64,000 bases of DNA from Cucumis sativus (lineage: Eukaryota; Streptophyta; Magnoliopsida; Cucurbitales; Cucurbitaceae): positions 3,472,001 through 3,536,000 of the forward strand of contig NC_026661.2 in assembly GCF_000004075.3 (NCBI RefSeq), written 5' to 3'. Below, in pieces: positions 43,012 through 55,700 of the stretch (position 1 is its first letter; every line of letters begins with the position of its first letter). Position numbers and translations under genes: made by a program. Below the pieces are notes generated by a model. It worked only from the letters and a program-made list of their open reading frames with translations, had not been told where the DNA came from and did no database searches.

Positions 43012-43599
43012 TATGAGTTGTATTTTTTCTAGATGTTTTTGTCATTTGATGTAATTCCCAGTCTTAAATTTAATTCATCAATACTAATTTTTATCAAAAC
43101 TTACTAAATAATTACATTAATCTTTTTGCAATGAAATATGACACATGTGAATATATATTTAAAATTTATATTGAAAATGTATTTATAATATTGTATACTA
43201 GTAAATATGAAAAAAATCAATCATAAACAAGTGATAGGAACTAAATTTATGATCCATTACAAACTAAAATTGAACATCGAGAAATACAGTGACTATAGTT
43301 GAAGAAACACCAAACTCGAAACCAAAGAGGTATTTCAACCAAACGACCAAAAAAAGAAATTATTTGAATGGTTGTTACAATATAACTAATAATTACAATT
43401 TACACTAATGATTTAAAAGTACAAAGAAGAAAAAAGATTTTGAATTGACACTACAATTATTACAGAATAGTCACGTTGAATTTATAAGTGATTTACGGAC
43501 AGTAGCCAATAGGCAAACAAATTTACTGTCCAACATTATCGACACTTTCATGGACAATATATATTCTATTTAAAATGTTGCAAAAGGAAAAAAAAAAAA
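42912..43599. other. AT-rich 3' flank of the PP2C gene
   Basis: Contains an (AT)n run at 42981-43004. No gene is seen; the last part is probably the PP2C 3'UTR. Confidence 0.5.
42981..43004. repeat. (AT)n microsatellite
   Basis: Roughly 12 AT units. Confidence 0.95.
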
Positions 43600-45048
43600 T
43601 CATCGAAACCTAACAACAATGCACGATATGTCATCCGTGCTTTTCCTAGAAATTGCTTCGTCGATAAGTCGTTTGGCTGCTAAGGTCGCATCCTTTACAT
43701 GTCTAATTGATTCTACCGCTTCTTGATTTGTGATGACCTATAATTATTCATATAAAATCTCAAATTAATCATTTTATTATTATAAATTGTTAAAGTATTA
43801 CTAATAAAAATATAAAATTGCAAAATATTAAAACAAAATCTATAGAATTCTTACTTCAATATTTTTTAAAGTAAGTACGTGTAGTAAATATTTAATTGAA
43901 GGGTGGGAGAGGGACCTTCCATATGCCGTCGCTGGCCAAAATCATGAACTCCGTAGTTTCGTCAACCGTTTTGACTTCCACGTCAGGTTCTGAGCTGAGG
44001 TGGATTTTCAAGCTCTTATCGCCAAATGCTCTGGCAACTGCCAATTGACCATCGACACGAGGAACATCGCCTGAAAAAGATTCCAACCGTTTACACCCAA
44101 CTCTAAATCTAATCTTCTTAAAAAAAAGAAACTGAGAAAGTTTCAATTATGATTTGAACTAAACCTGGAAGATTTGATACAAAACCACCACGGCTTTCGA
44201 TGTCTCTTTTCTCTTTACTGGGTTCATGGTCAACGGAAAGTTGGTAAGCGACGCCGTTTTTGCACAAAACAGCTCTAGAATCTCCGACGTTGGCAACCAC
44301 CAGTTTATGAGCGTCGATCAAGATGGCAGTCACAGCCGTTGATCCTCCTTTTCCAAGTTGCTTCACTTTATCCAATATCTCTTCGTCTGTTTTCTTGTAT
44401 GCTCTTTTTATTGCCTTTCTTGTTTCGCTCCACAAATCACCCTTTCTCCAACAAAACAGTTTCACACTTATCAAAACTTGGAACATTTTTGTAGTAATTA
44501 AAAAGAAATTTCACAGTAGAGTTATTTGTGTGGGTGTGTAGATATATATATATACCTGTTTAAGGATGTTATCAAAGAGATTGTTCTGCAAGAAATTAGC
44601 AACATCATGTCCCAGATGTCCATCAAAAATAGCAAACAGACCCAAATCATGTTCGTTGACTCTCTTGAAATCGGTGACTAAATAATCTTCCATTGGATGT
44701 TTGGCTTTTCCCTTCACCAAATAACTCCCATAACTTACATTATTATTAATCTTTGCCGTCGTCACTTTCCCTTTCCCTTTCCCTCCTGTATCCGCTGCCG
44801 ATGAACTACAAAACCCTGCCTTCACCTGATTACACACACAAAATATTATTATAATCTCTCTCCTCGATACTTATCTTAAAATTTTCTAAATAACTTCTAA
44901 TCGATCAGAACCCCAAATAAGATTACTCTATAAAATTAATTTAAGAAGATGGGGAAATTAAAAAACAACAACAACAACAGCAGCAATAATAATAACATTT
45001 TCGCAGACCAACCTTCATCTTGTGGAGAATTTCTCTTCCGGTTGTCAT
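43600..45048 (-). CDS. Protein phosphatase 2C (PP2C), cytosolic type
   Basis: Five minus-strand exons: 45048-45013, 44825-44556, 44441-44165, 44070-43916 and 43737-43600. They sum to 876 nt, 291 aa, with phases agreeing. The start MTTGREILHKMK is followed by a Gly/Lys-rich stretch and a complete PPM domain: KHPMEDYLV, FAIFDGHLGHD, GGSTAVTAIL, VANVGDSRAVL, VDHEP, RAFGDKSLK, ILASDGIWK and KSTDDISCIVV. The metal-binding aspartates of DGH, SDG and the terminal DD are present, so it should be an active Mg/Mn-dependent Ser/Thr phosphatase. The overall layout matches the small plant clade that includes WIN2 and At1g34750-like enzymes. There is no membrane segment or long regulatory N-terminus, unlike the ABI1 clade. 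All introns are GT-AG. Confidence 0.94.
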
Positions 45049-45107
45049 TTGGGTTTGTAAAATTAATTTGTTGAACACAGAATTATTGGGAGAAGTTGTG
45101 TAGTAGA

Positions 45108-45127
45108 GAGAGAGAGAGAGAGAGAGT
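45108..45127. repeat. (GA)n tract in the PP2C leader
   Basis: A run of GA/CT dinucleotides about 60 nt upstream of the PP2C start codon (CT on the coding strand), followed by more GA-rich sequence to 45155. CT/GA tracts are common in plant leaders and can bind BPC factors. Confidence 0.8.
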
Positions 45128-47139
45128 TTTAACTTTTAGAGAGAGAGAAAGAGAGGTGAGATATAAATAGATAGGTTTGACTTTAGGAGTTGTGATGAGC
45201 TGTGGATTCAACTATTTTATTTTATTTATTTATTATTGTTATTATATATATTTTTTACATTTTATAAAAGATAAAAAGATTTCCGCTTTCAGGAATGTGG
45301 AACGTGTTTTTCCTTGAAAAGAAAACGCGTACTTGCCGACGATAATATTTCTTTCTCATCGTTTTTTCTACTACTTATCATTGGATAATTTATTGATTTA
45401 GCAATGCTTTCCTCACAATAACAATAATCATTGTTTTTCCTTCATCAATAATGAGAGCAGAGACGATCGATGTTTTATTTTAATATCTATGTTAGAGGTG
45501 ATCTTCCTATTTTCTATAATTTATAACATTTTCTTTTTTGTTTTTATAGCAGAGTTTCTCTTGTAAGATTAAAATAAACATAGTTGTGATATTAATTAAT
45601 TCCATTTCTCATTTCACATCCTTTTAAATAAGTTATATATTTCTACCACCAATGTTCATGTTTTGTAAATACTAAATATTTGGTAGAACTTCGTCTTTTG
45701 ATTTTTATGATGAGGAGAAAGTGATAATTTAACCCAAATAATTTATAATTGTTGATTAGATTAAATAGTTTAAGAACTAAATTATAACTAGGATAAATTT
45801 TAAGAAATTATAGATACATGAAATTTATAATTTAACGTTATATTTAATTAACAACATGTGATAATATAATGAGAATATAGATTAATAATAATCTTGGATC
45901 TTCTCATAGTAATTAAAAATGTTACTTTTACTACTAAGAAGAGTGAATGGTAATCCTAATTTTTTTGAAGTAAGAAGCAGAATAACCTTTAATATGTTTA
46001 TTTATTTATTTTGAGAAAAGCAAAACAAACATCTTTATTTATTAATTATATTGTGAATGTACTTTACCGATAAAATAAAATTAGATGGGAAAGCAAAATT
46101 GGTAGGTGATACAAGTCACAGTTTGTTTAGACACATGTGGCACATTTTCTTTGACGTGGTCCACCTAAGGAGAGCCATTTGGCCTCTTGGAAATAATAGA
46201 AGAAATGTATATTAAAGTGAGTAGACAATGATGATATGAAATTAGAGGTGTCAATTCCGAGTTTAATTAATCAAACTTGGTTGGTTTAAGTGTATATAAA
46301 AGCATAGACATTGCATAAAATTATTATTATATATTATGGTCATGAGATTAAAGGTTGATGGATCATCCATTATGGACCAAATCTTTTAACATTTCTGCAT
46401 GTCGATGGGCAATTTCCAACCTACTTTTGAACTTTATGCAAATCAAATATGTTAATTAACATTACTATATATATTTATCCACTATTTTTAACTTTTTATT
46501 TTTCTTATGTTAGGTAGAAATTAGTGAAATGCCTTTTATTTTTATTTTTGTTCTCCACATTTATTTTTAAATTTTGGTTATAATACAACATTAAACATGC
46601 TCGAGCATGTGTTAGAGATTTGGGTGGAGTTTGAGCAGTAGTTTTCAATTTAAAAAGTATAGCCTTGGTATTGTTGCAATCTTTAATGTTTATTAACATT
46701 ATTGTAATGAATGGAATGTGTTAATTAGTTGAGTTGTGGTTAGTTTAACTTCTTTAACAATTGTTTTATTATATTTGGTAGAAAAAAGATAAAAAAAATA
46801 TTGTTTTTGTTGTGTTCAAAATATATTTTATAATTTATGGATAAGTTAAATTCATATGTACGAACTTTGTCATTCTCTACTACTCTTTTCGTGTTTGATA
46901 ATATTAGGTTTCATCTCAAAATCAATTGATAATTAGAGAAGTAACTCATTTATCATAAAAATAAGTGTGAGTTTCTTTAGTTTTTCTAATGCGAAAACCT
47001 CAACATATCTCCTTAAAATGATGTCGAGTTTACCAATTTTGATCAGATCTCAATTTTATTTTACTGGATTGAATGTCTATTTTGGCTTTAAGAGCTTTTC
47101 TAATAAGAGAATACTGCTACAAATTTGGCCTTTTTTGAT

Positions 47140-48090
47140 ATGCAAAGCACGTCAAAAAATGTCTATCTTGATGGTCTTTGGCCATGATAAATTTTCTTTT
47201 ATTTTCTCAAATCCACCTTAGGTTTATGCTAAAATTTATAAATAGTTTCTACAAATTTTTAATGCGGGACTGAGGATTTGAATCCGGTTGAGCTAAGCTC
47301 GTGTTTTTCAACTTCTACAAATTTTAAAAACCTTAAATTACAAACTTTCAATTCAACTCATCAAAGTTCAACATAATAACTAATACAATTTTGATAAAGT
47401 CACTTACTTCGATCTAACTATAATTACAACAGTTAACTTTTTAAAAAGTAATAGTGTATTATTGATGTATAGACAATAATAATTGAAAAAAAAGTAAAGT
47501 TTTAAGAATATTATTGATGAATATCGTACCTGTTTTTTAAGTCCGTTAACGAGGGTCCGAAGGAAATAATTTTTATTTTTTATTTTTTTATGGGTCTTGC
47601 CCATGATCTTATCATAAACTCAGAATTATAATGTTTTTTTCTTCATGGGCAATGCTCATCAAGATATCATTCTTCGTCCATTAAGAATCCTTAGACCTAT
47701 CGAAAAAATTATAAACCCATCAAAAAATTCAAAACAAATATATTAATTTTTTTTCGATGATGGCCATTGCAAATTAAGAAAACCTATTGAACTTGACGAG
47801 CCTCGTCCATCAAGAAATCTATCTAACTTGATGGACATTGTCAGTCAACTAATATATTATCTTGATGTTTATTATCCATAAAAAAAATAGTTTTCTTGAC
47901 GTTTGTGGATTATTAACAAAACTAAGGGAGCTTTGCTAATTAAGAAAATAAAAAATTCACATTTTTTACGTTTTTTCGTACTTCTTCAACAAAATAAAGA
48001 GACTTTTCTTGATGTACATAACCGTCAAGATAAATATTGTATCGAGAAAAATATTTTTTCTGATAGTTCTTTGTCATGACCATCAATAAA
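47140..48090. repeat. Region of dispersed TTGATGG/CCATCAA words, possibly a transposon end
   Basis: Repeated short words such as CTTGATGG, CCATCAAG, GGCCAT and GTCCAT occur many times in both orientations (near 47168, 47650, 47680, 47760, 47805, 47830, 47865, 48010, 48080). Clusters of short direct and inverted words are typical of subterminal regions of CACTA or MULE DNA transposons. No terminal CACTA or long inverted repeat could be fixed by eye. Confidence 0.25.
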
Positions 48091-50230
48091 TCATAGTTTG
48101 TGTGCGTAAAGAAAAACCAAATTTATAGTAACGAAAATAAGGCTCATCTATTTCATAAGAGTCAGATTCTCAACATCTCAAACATTCGATTCAAAGATAT
48201 AGAGATTTGAATTTTCATACCCACGATGTTACCTCGTGCTTCAAATGATTTGTTTCTTTATGTGTCTTACTTGAATCGTCAAATTAGATGCATTTAATTG
48301 TAATTTTTCATTTTCTTATAATTCTCTAAAGTTGTTGTTTTTGTATCTTGACTTGGAAACGATAAGACTCTTTGCTCAGTCTACTGATTCAATACTTTTT
48401 GAAAATAATAATAATAATATTGATGGGGATATGATAATAAATTGAATTTTCCCTAAAATTTCTCTCTATAATTTAATGTCATTTCAAGGCAATAATTTAG
48501 GTGGACGTTAGGTCAAAGTTGCACACTAGAAATGTCCAAATATTTATTACAATAATGATACCCATCCTTCCTTGTTCTATTCTTCATGCATAGGATGGGT
48601 TTTTCTTTTTATTACTATTATTATTTTTCAAAGGTGGAGATTTAATTTATTATTATTTATAGCAGGGTTCAAATTTGTTACATGGCTGCTCACAACTATT
48701 TTTTTAATTAATAAAATGGCTGCTCAATAAGTTCTATATACAAATAATACGAATCTAAACTTTAATAATCCAAATATAGAAGCTCATATCATCCTTATAT
48801 AACGGAATCCTAATAGCAAACTAATTTAGAAACAAAAATGATAATAAATATTTTTCTTTTATTTTCATTTGATATATGTATTTATTTGGATACGAATATT
48901 ATATTTAAATATAAAATTTATTTAATTTATTAGGTAAAAGACAGATTTAAATGTAGTTAGCAGCCGAAGCTGCGAAATTATTACTAGCCTTGTTGATATT
49001 TTGTGCCACGTGGTTGGTTTACTTTGCCCAATATACATAAATACACAAAGGACCCAAAAGTCTTTCTCCGCCCAAATTTTGTAAAAACAAATTATATTCT
49101 TTTCAAAAAAAGAAAAAAAAATGAAATCAGCTACATTTGTTTTATTTAAAGCACATAATTTTCTAAATATAAATATAATTTCTTAAGAATTAGAGAAATA
49201 TGATTCTAATAAATAGCTATCATTAAAAATTTATAATTAAATTATAAATTTAGTTATATCTTTAAATTTTATCTAATCTTTTTTTTTTAAAAGTAAAACA
49301 GCTGAATTCATTAACCAATTCTTTTAAAAAATAAAACAAAATTTAAAACCTTTAAAAATACACTACTTGGTTTTTAACAAAACAATAAACTTAGAAATGG
49401 AAATGATGTTTATAAAATAAAACTAACAATTGTATTTTTTACTTTAGAAAATTTACATCCTTATTCTACCCCATTCTACCCTATCAATTTTCGTTTATCT
49501 CCACGTTCTATTTGAAGGAATAAATCAGATTTTGTTTTTTTTTTAAATAATTTGTGGAGAAAAAAGAAATCGAACTTCCAACCTTAAAATTGATAAATAC
49601 TTATAATTTTGGTGAGATCATGTTTTGATTAGTGAATGATCATTTTCATCAATTATTTTTTCGTGAAATATGGATATTATTTGTTTGGAGGTCAAGAGGT
49701 TGTGGATAAATTATTAGCCATCCTCGTAGAAAAAATGTGTTTTATGTTGATTAACTTTTCTTAGAAGTTGGTCCCACGAGCACTATTCTAATTTGGTATG
49801 AGACATTAATTACCAATTCAATTATTATCGTTAATAGTCAATTAGAGAGCTTAACTTCAACTTATTTTTCTAAATATTTAACAACAACAATATATATACA
49901 TATTATTTTACGTCAAATTTTGATGAAGCAAGACGTATATGATAATAGTAAATTTATTTTTAAGAGGAAGAGAGTTCACCTGCAAGCAAAGAGGAACATG
50001 CACACTGATGTGATGTAAGGTATAATCACTCCTATGCTTAAGTTAGAAGGTTAAAGGAGAAGAGATTATTTGATTTTGAGTGAAAGAACTTACCTCTTTC
50101 ATGCACCACTCGACCTTATAATTGATAGATTTTGTCTCATTCCTATCCTTACTAGGTGCGTTTGTCGTGTTCAATCCCTTTTTAACCCAGCCTATATTGG
50201 ACTTTCGATCACTTAGGCCTCCTCTTGGGC

Positions 50231-50256
50231 TCGACCTTGATAGAGGTCAAGGTCGA
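50231..50256. repeat. Perfect 10-bp inverted repeat
   Basis: TCGACCTTGA (50231-50240) and TCAAGGTCGA (50247-50256) are separated by the six bases TAGAGG. Confidence 0.9.
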
Positions 50257-52509
50257 CCAAGTTTGACCTATATATTTTTGAACTCATTTCTTTAGTAATC
50301 CTTCTATTTTTTTAAACTATTATTCTAACCCTAATTCTTATAAATCTAGCTATATAATTTAACCGTTTACCTCTACACTTATTCTTTAGAATTCAAATCC
50401 TTTGCATTTGAACTAATTTTTCTTTTTCATGAGTGCTTGTTTCATTTATTTTTTTTTCCAATCTATATTAAGCTAAGTTCAGCTTTCATATTTGATAAAT
50501 ATATTGCATCTATTATAAATTTGAAGACAGTTTTTTAATACAAAAAATTGAATAGTATTTTTTAAAAGTTGCTATCTATATATATATATAAGCTTAGGAT
50601 TTAATTTGATTAAAGCTAGTTGAATTTGGAGGTAAAAGTTGATTTTCTCTCTACAAAATGTATTAATATTCTACCAAATTGGACGTTAGATAAGCAGTAG
50701 AATTTCACCTTTTAATCCATTTATGCTTCCACAAAAAACCCAACTTCTCTCAAGGGAAACATTTATTTTAAACAAAATTAAAGATTATTGATCTTCAATC
50801 AAACACCAAAATCAACTATTAAATAGCTTTGAAAAAAAAAAAAAACTAACATAAATTTCAACAAACAGCCCATTCATTTAATGATTTTTCTATGTTTGAC
50901 TATTATATGATATGTAATAGTAAATACATTGAGTGATCCTAAAAATACTTTTTAAAACAATTCTTTAAAAGGAAGACCCTTCAAAATCAAGACTTATTCA
51001 AGTTTAAGATTGAAAATTTTAATAATATATACATTTTTTCTGAGATGAATTAAACCGCAAAAATATTAAAATTTATAAGTTTTCTAGACCATTCAAATAA
51101 AGAAAAGAACACTCTAAATAGTCAAAAGTGTTTCACATGTTTTGTAATTTTCAAATCCAACAAAATTTACTATTGATTAATATGGAGGTCCAAAATTCTC
51201 TACTACACGTTAAAAAAAACCCATGTGTTTATGGTATTGAATTATATTCATGTTGATGCGTCTTCTTTTTGTTTGAATTTATTGATGATAAAACCAACAA
51301 GAATAAAACGAAACCTTAACATAATTTTTTTTTTTTGTCCACCTTAAGGTATGAGGTTCAAACTTCCCATTCTACACCGAATAAAAGAAAACTCACAAAT
51401 AATAAATATTTACAAACAAAATAAAAAGCTATCTAAGAAATAATTATTTATGAAATGAAATTTTAGAAAATTTTCTAGTTATTGTAAATTTGAGAAGCAA
51501 AACGAGACAATTTGAAAACTCGAAGAATGATGAAATATAATATAACATTAAACATATAAAATAAATAAATAGAAAAATATGGAAATTCAAAGGGGAATCG
51601 TGAGGTGGATTTTCTCACCAAGGTGTATTCCTCCTTCAAGATCAACCAATTACCAATATTTATCAACAAGTTGGCAAGTAGGTGGTGGATTACATGAACA
51701 CTGATAATGTGTAAGATCGAGACATGAATTGTTGAAAATGACTATTGGGCTTAGGCATGTGCCAAAGGTTAAAAGATCGAAAAAGTCTTTGCGTCACATT
51801 AGAGAATTTAACAATGCTTAGAGGTTATAAATATCAAGGCATGCTAGTTGTGAGACCAAAGTGTGTTGGTGGTGATAATATAACCTTATCACCACATGTG
51901 TCGTTCGTTTGTTGGGTAGACAGGTTCATGTTTAGATATTAAATTTAAATGTTTTGATATTTGTGATTAAAATTACTTTTTTCGTTTTATATCCATTGAA
52001 AAACCGTGACTGTTTTGGTTTTCTATTCTTCTCAACTTGATCTCCATCATCAAATTTGGTATAGATTTGAGCTTTTACTCTTCTTATTATTCTAAGCAAT
52101 TTTCTTGATTATAATCCATATTTATGCAAGTACACACCTAAATTTGGAGGTTGTGTATGAACCATGTAAGAATGAATGTCGAAAAGAAAAATTACGTTGT
52201 AGACGAACCACTACCATGAAAGCAATTATCGTGTGATGATGATCTTTAAGTATGGAAGCATTTATCATATGACCGTGGTTTTAACCAATTCATTTTGACC
52301 ATGGTCTTAAGGGCATAAATGTAAATATACAGACAATTTTATATGAATCAACCAATTTGGGCCATGCCTTGTACGGGCTTGCAATGCATTGTAGACTTGT
52401 AGTTGGGCTTGGGCCTCGTTTCAAGTACATCGACGTCGTCGTTTTGATGCTTTTGGAAGTTGGATGTTATCTGCTTTGAAACGACGTCGAATAGTCGTAG
52501 AATGAAATA

Positions 52510-52520
52510 TAGCCGTTAGA
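52510..52520 (-). promoter_or_regulatory. MSA element 1 of the TPX2 promoter
   Basis: The minus strand reads TCTAACGGCTA, matching every position of the mitosis-specific activator consensus (T/C)C(T/C)AACGG(T/C)(T/C)A bound by three-repeat MYB3R factors. It lies about 260 bp upstream of the TPX2 start codon. Confidence 0.85.
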
Positions 52521-52555
52521 GACTAGAATATATTGCCAAAGAGCTCTCCCTAATA

Positions 52556-52566
52556 TGGCCGTTGGA
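52556..52566 (-). promoter_or_regulatory. MSA element 2 of the TPX2 promoter
   Basis: The minus strand reads TCCAACGGCCA, a full match to the MSA consensus, 46 bp downstream of the first element. Confidence 0.85.
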
Positions 52567-52590
52567 CAATGCACAATAATTTGAAATTTC

Positions 52591-52601
52591 TAACCGTTAG
52601 A
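52591..52601 (-). promoter_or_regulatory. MSA element 3 of the TPX2 promoter
   Basis: The minus strand reads TCTAACGGTTA, the textbook MSA sequence, 35 bp downstream of the second element and about 180 bp from the ATG. Confidence 0.88.
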
Positions 52602-52777
52602 GATACCAATAAACGTTTATACTTCTCTCTTCTCCTCATTAATCACTTTCACTTGTGCTTCTCTTCGACAATAATACCTCCTCATCTTTCTCCTCCAGAC
52701 ACGAGAAATTTAATACTTCTTTCTTCAGTTTTCTTCTAAATTATCTCTGCTCTGGAGAAGGAAATTCAACTTCATCC

Positions 52778-55700
52778 ATGGCTACGCTTGACGATTCTTC
52801 TAGTAGTGATCTGTCGATTATGATTGATGAAACGTATGAATTCTCTGCGCCTCGCTTCTTTGATTTCGTCAATGGCGAGTCTGAGGAGGATAAGTGCCAA
52901 GCTGAACTCTGGTTCGACACCGCTCTCACCTATGCTCCTTCACGTATGTCTCATCACTTTTAACCTAATTCTTCTTTTTCTTTCTTATTGGTTCTTTTTT
53001 GTTTCTTGAAGTGGATTTATAACGATTGAGTCGATCTTATGGAATTTCAGTTTCATTTCGGAAAATTTTCTAGGGTTTTGGTAGTTGCTGAGGGAGTGTA
53101 CGTCTGGAAATGTATAATTTGATGAGATTCGATGAGGATGTTTAGGAAATGGAACCTTTCTTTTTTCCAAATTAGGCAGTTACGAAAGTTCAATAGAGCT
53201 TCCTTTTGACCTTGAAAGAGAATAGAATCTGCGCATCTTTTGGTTTGAATTAGTGTAAAAGTAAGTAACAGTGAAATTTGGAGTAACGGTCACAAAACTT
53301 TAAAGCAAATCAAGCCACTTCTTTAGGGCACCGAATCAATGAATCGTTGTTATTTTGTCAATTGAAATGGATATTCAATTAGTTTATGGTTGATTTAAAA
53401 CAATGAAGATAACTTGAATTCCAATCCATTTTTTACAGCTTGTATGCCCAAAATCAAGACTGCTAGATCGGTCAAGGTCGAGAACTTGTGCGATTTCAAC
53501 CAAGCGGAAGAAATGCAGAAGGTTGGGCTTTCTTTCACTGTTTATAGTATCTATATCGCATATGGACTTATTTTGAAGGGTCTTTGATACATATATATCA
53601 CAGGATTTAGAGCAATCTGGTACAAATTCTGTTGATATCGTTGATCCAACCACATCTCAAACTGTAATTCTGCCAAGTGAAACTAACAAAGAGCTAACTC
53701 CAAATGAGCCCAGAGAAGAAAAGGTTTGTTATCATTATATTGATATAGAGTCACTAACCAACTTGTCACTTGTTTTTTTCGGTTCTTGATCGTAATATAT
53801 TTTTTCAGGCATCTACCCAGAACGAAACTACTCGTACTTGTGAAGATGAAAGGTTAGTTTATTTGTTCAATTGGTTAAAGGGGGCCAAACTTTCTCACTC
53901 TCTTCTTTGGCTAACTTTTCCGTTTTCGTGTAGAGGAACTTCTTCAAACGGTGGAATCCATTCGAAAGATAATGAACAGAAGAGGAGTGGATTATCTAAA
54001 GTTCAAAATGAAGCTTGTACTCCACTTCCAACTTCGAGTACTTACAAAGGTGAACAACGAACTAAAGGTGCCACTTCTAAGAAGCACGAGACAGCAAGAA
54101 AGATTGCCAGTATGGTGAAGAACCCATCAACTCTGAAAGCCAGAAGCCATTTGCAGTTATCACAAACCAAAAACGTTAAACCAAATAGTGTGAAGAGGTT
54201 AGATGTTTATGTTAATTTTCTGTATGATATCAGACTTTTGATGGTAAGGAATGTGCTGATCAAACGTTTCTACAGGGAAACTAATGTGAAAGACACAAGT
54301 GGAACTTCATCTTTAGCTCAAGAGAATCAGGCAATTAAGCGGCAAAAGTTAGATGGTGGTCTGTCTAGACAGGTGACTGTTTGTTGTTACATAGTTTGAT
54401 CCTTAAAATTGTGTGTTGATGATCCTTAGGCTGTGACTGATATAATTTCCATGAACTCTCTTTGTTTCAGATTCTTAATGTCAAACCCCATACTTTGCCC
54501 CATAAGTCAAAAGTTGGCACCTCTAATTTGTGTTCTTCAGTTGCTGTCAAAACTAACAAAGAAGAAAGAAAGATGTATGTTCGGGAACCAGCACCATTCG
54601 TTTCAATGGCTGAAATGATGAGGAAATTTCAGTCAAGTACCAGGGATTTATCATTGCCTCATGTAAATGTCTTAATTCAATCCTATGTTCTCTCCTCCCG
54701 CGTCTCATTTTTTCCACAGTGACTGATCACTTCTCTTTACAGGATGCTGGTAGTTTTACACAGACGAAGCCCAAATTGACTTTGACTAGGCCCAAGGTCC
54801 CTGAATTTGAAACAGCTCAAAGAGTTCGCTCTACCAAGGTGAAGAGTTCAGCTGAGCTAGAGGAGGAGATGATGGCCAAAATGCCCAAGTTTAAAGCTAG
54901 ACCACTCAACAAAAAGGTAAATATAGGCAACTTGACACCATTTTTCTTGTCTTTTTACATCGTTATAATAGGCACACTGAATATAATTTTCCTGCTCGTT
55001 ATTTTATGCTGTGTAGATTTTGGAAGCTCCCAAAGTACCTGCAGTACCGAGGAGCACACCCCAGCCTCCTGAATTTCAGGTGACAGAGCCTAAAATAAAA
55101 CAGTGATGGAGAATTTTAGAGCCTCACTTCGATTGACTTACCGATTACATGATTGTTGCAGGAATTTCACCTTGAAACAATGGCTAGAGCGAACCAACAT
55201 GCAGATTCAGCTTCAGTAATCTCTACAGAATCGTCTCGTCAGGTTTTAAGAAGTCCATTTTAGTAGTATATTACCTACAACATCCTTTCAGTCAGCTAAA
55301 TCTAGTGGCTATTTCAATTTTTGCTTCAGAATAATCAATGGAAACCTCATCTTACCGAACCAAAGACCCCTGTTCTGCACACATCACTGAGGGCTCGTCC
55401 ACCACGAGCTAAGAGTTTCCTTGAAATTGAACAAGAGGCGCTGGAGAAAATTCCCAAGTTTAAAGCAAGGCCATTAGATAAAAAGGTGTGTACTTGACTA
55501 CATGAAAACAACAGTACTTGTTTATGTTCTATACGATTGATTTGTCTTCATTTCTGATATGCTGCAGATTTTTGAAAGTAAGGGGGAGTTGGGGGTGTTC
55601 TGTAACATGAAAAAACATGTAACAAAACCGCAAGAATTTCACTTTGCAACCAACGAGAGAATTCCTCCAGCACCTACTGTCGTTGCTGATCTGTTCGACA

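Larger units (their letters stand above)
45160..52429. other. Gene desert of about 7 kb
   Basis: AT-rich DNA with no supported gene. Items noticed: a G-box (GCCACGTGG) at 49004-49012 in a GC-richer patch (48960-49080) followed by a TATA-like run; repeat-like DNA at 47140-48090 with many TTGATGG/CCATCAA words in both orientations; a patch at 50090-50280 containing a perfect 10-bp hairpin (50231-50256). Open frames at 46505-46699, 46967-47221, 47404-47604 and 51475-51942 show no recognisable domains and are biased by base composition. Confidence 0.45.

Noticed and set aside
47262-47320. Possible tRNA because of a TTTGAATCCGG word
   Set aside because: No acceptor stem, anticodon arm or overall 72-90 nt cloverleaf could be folded around it.
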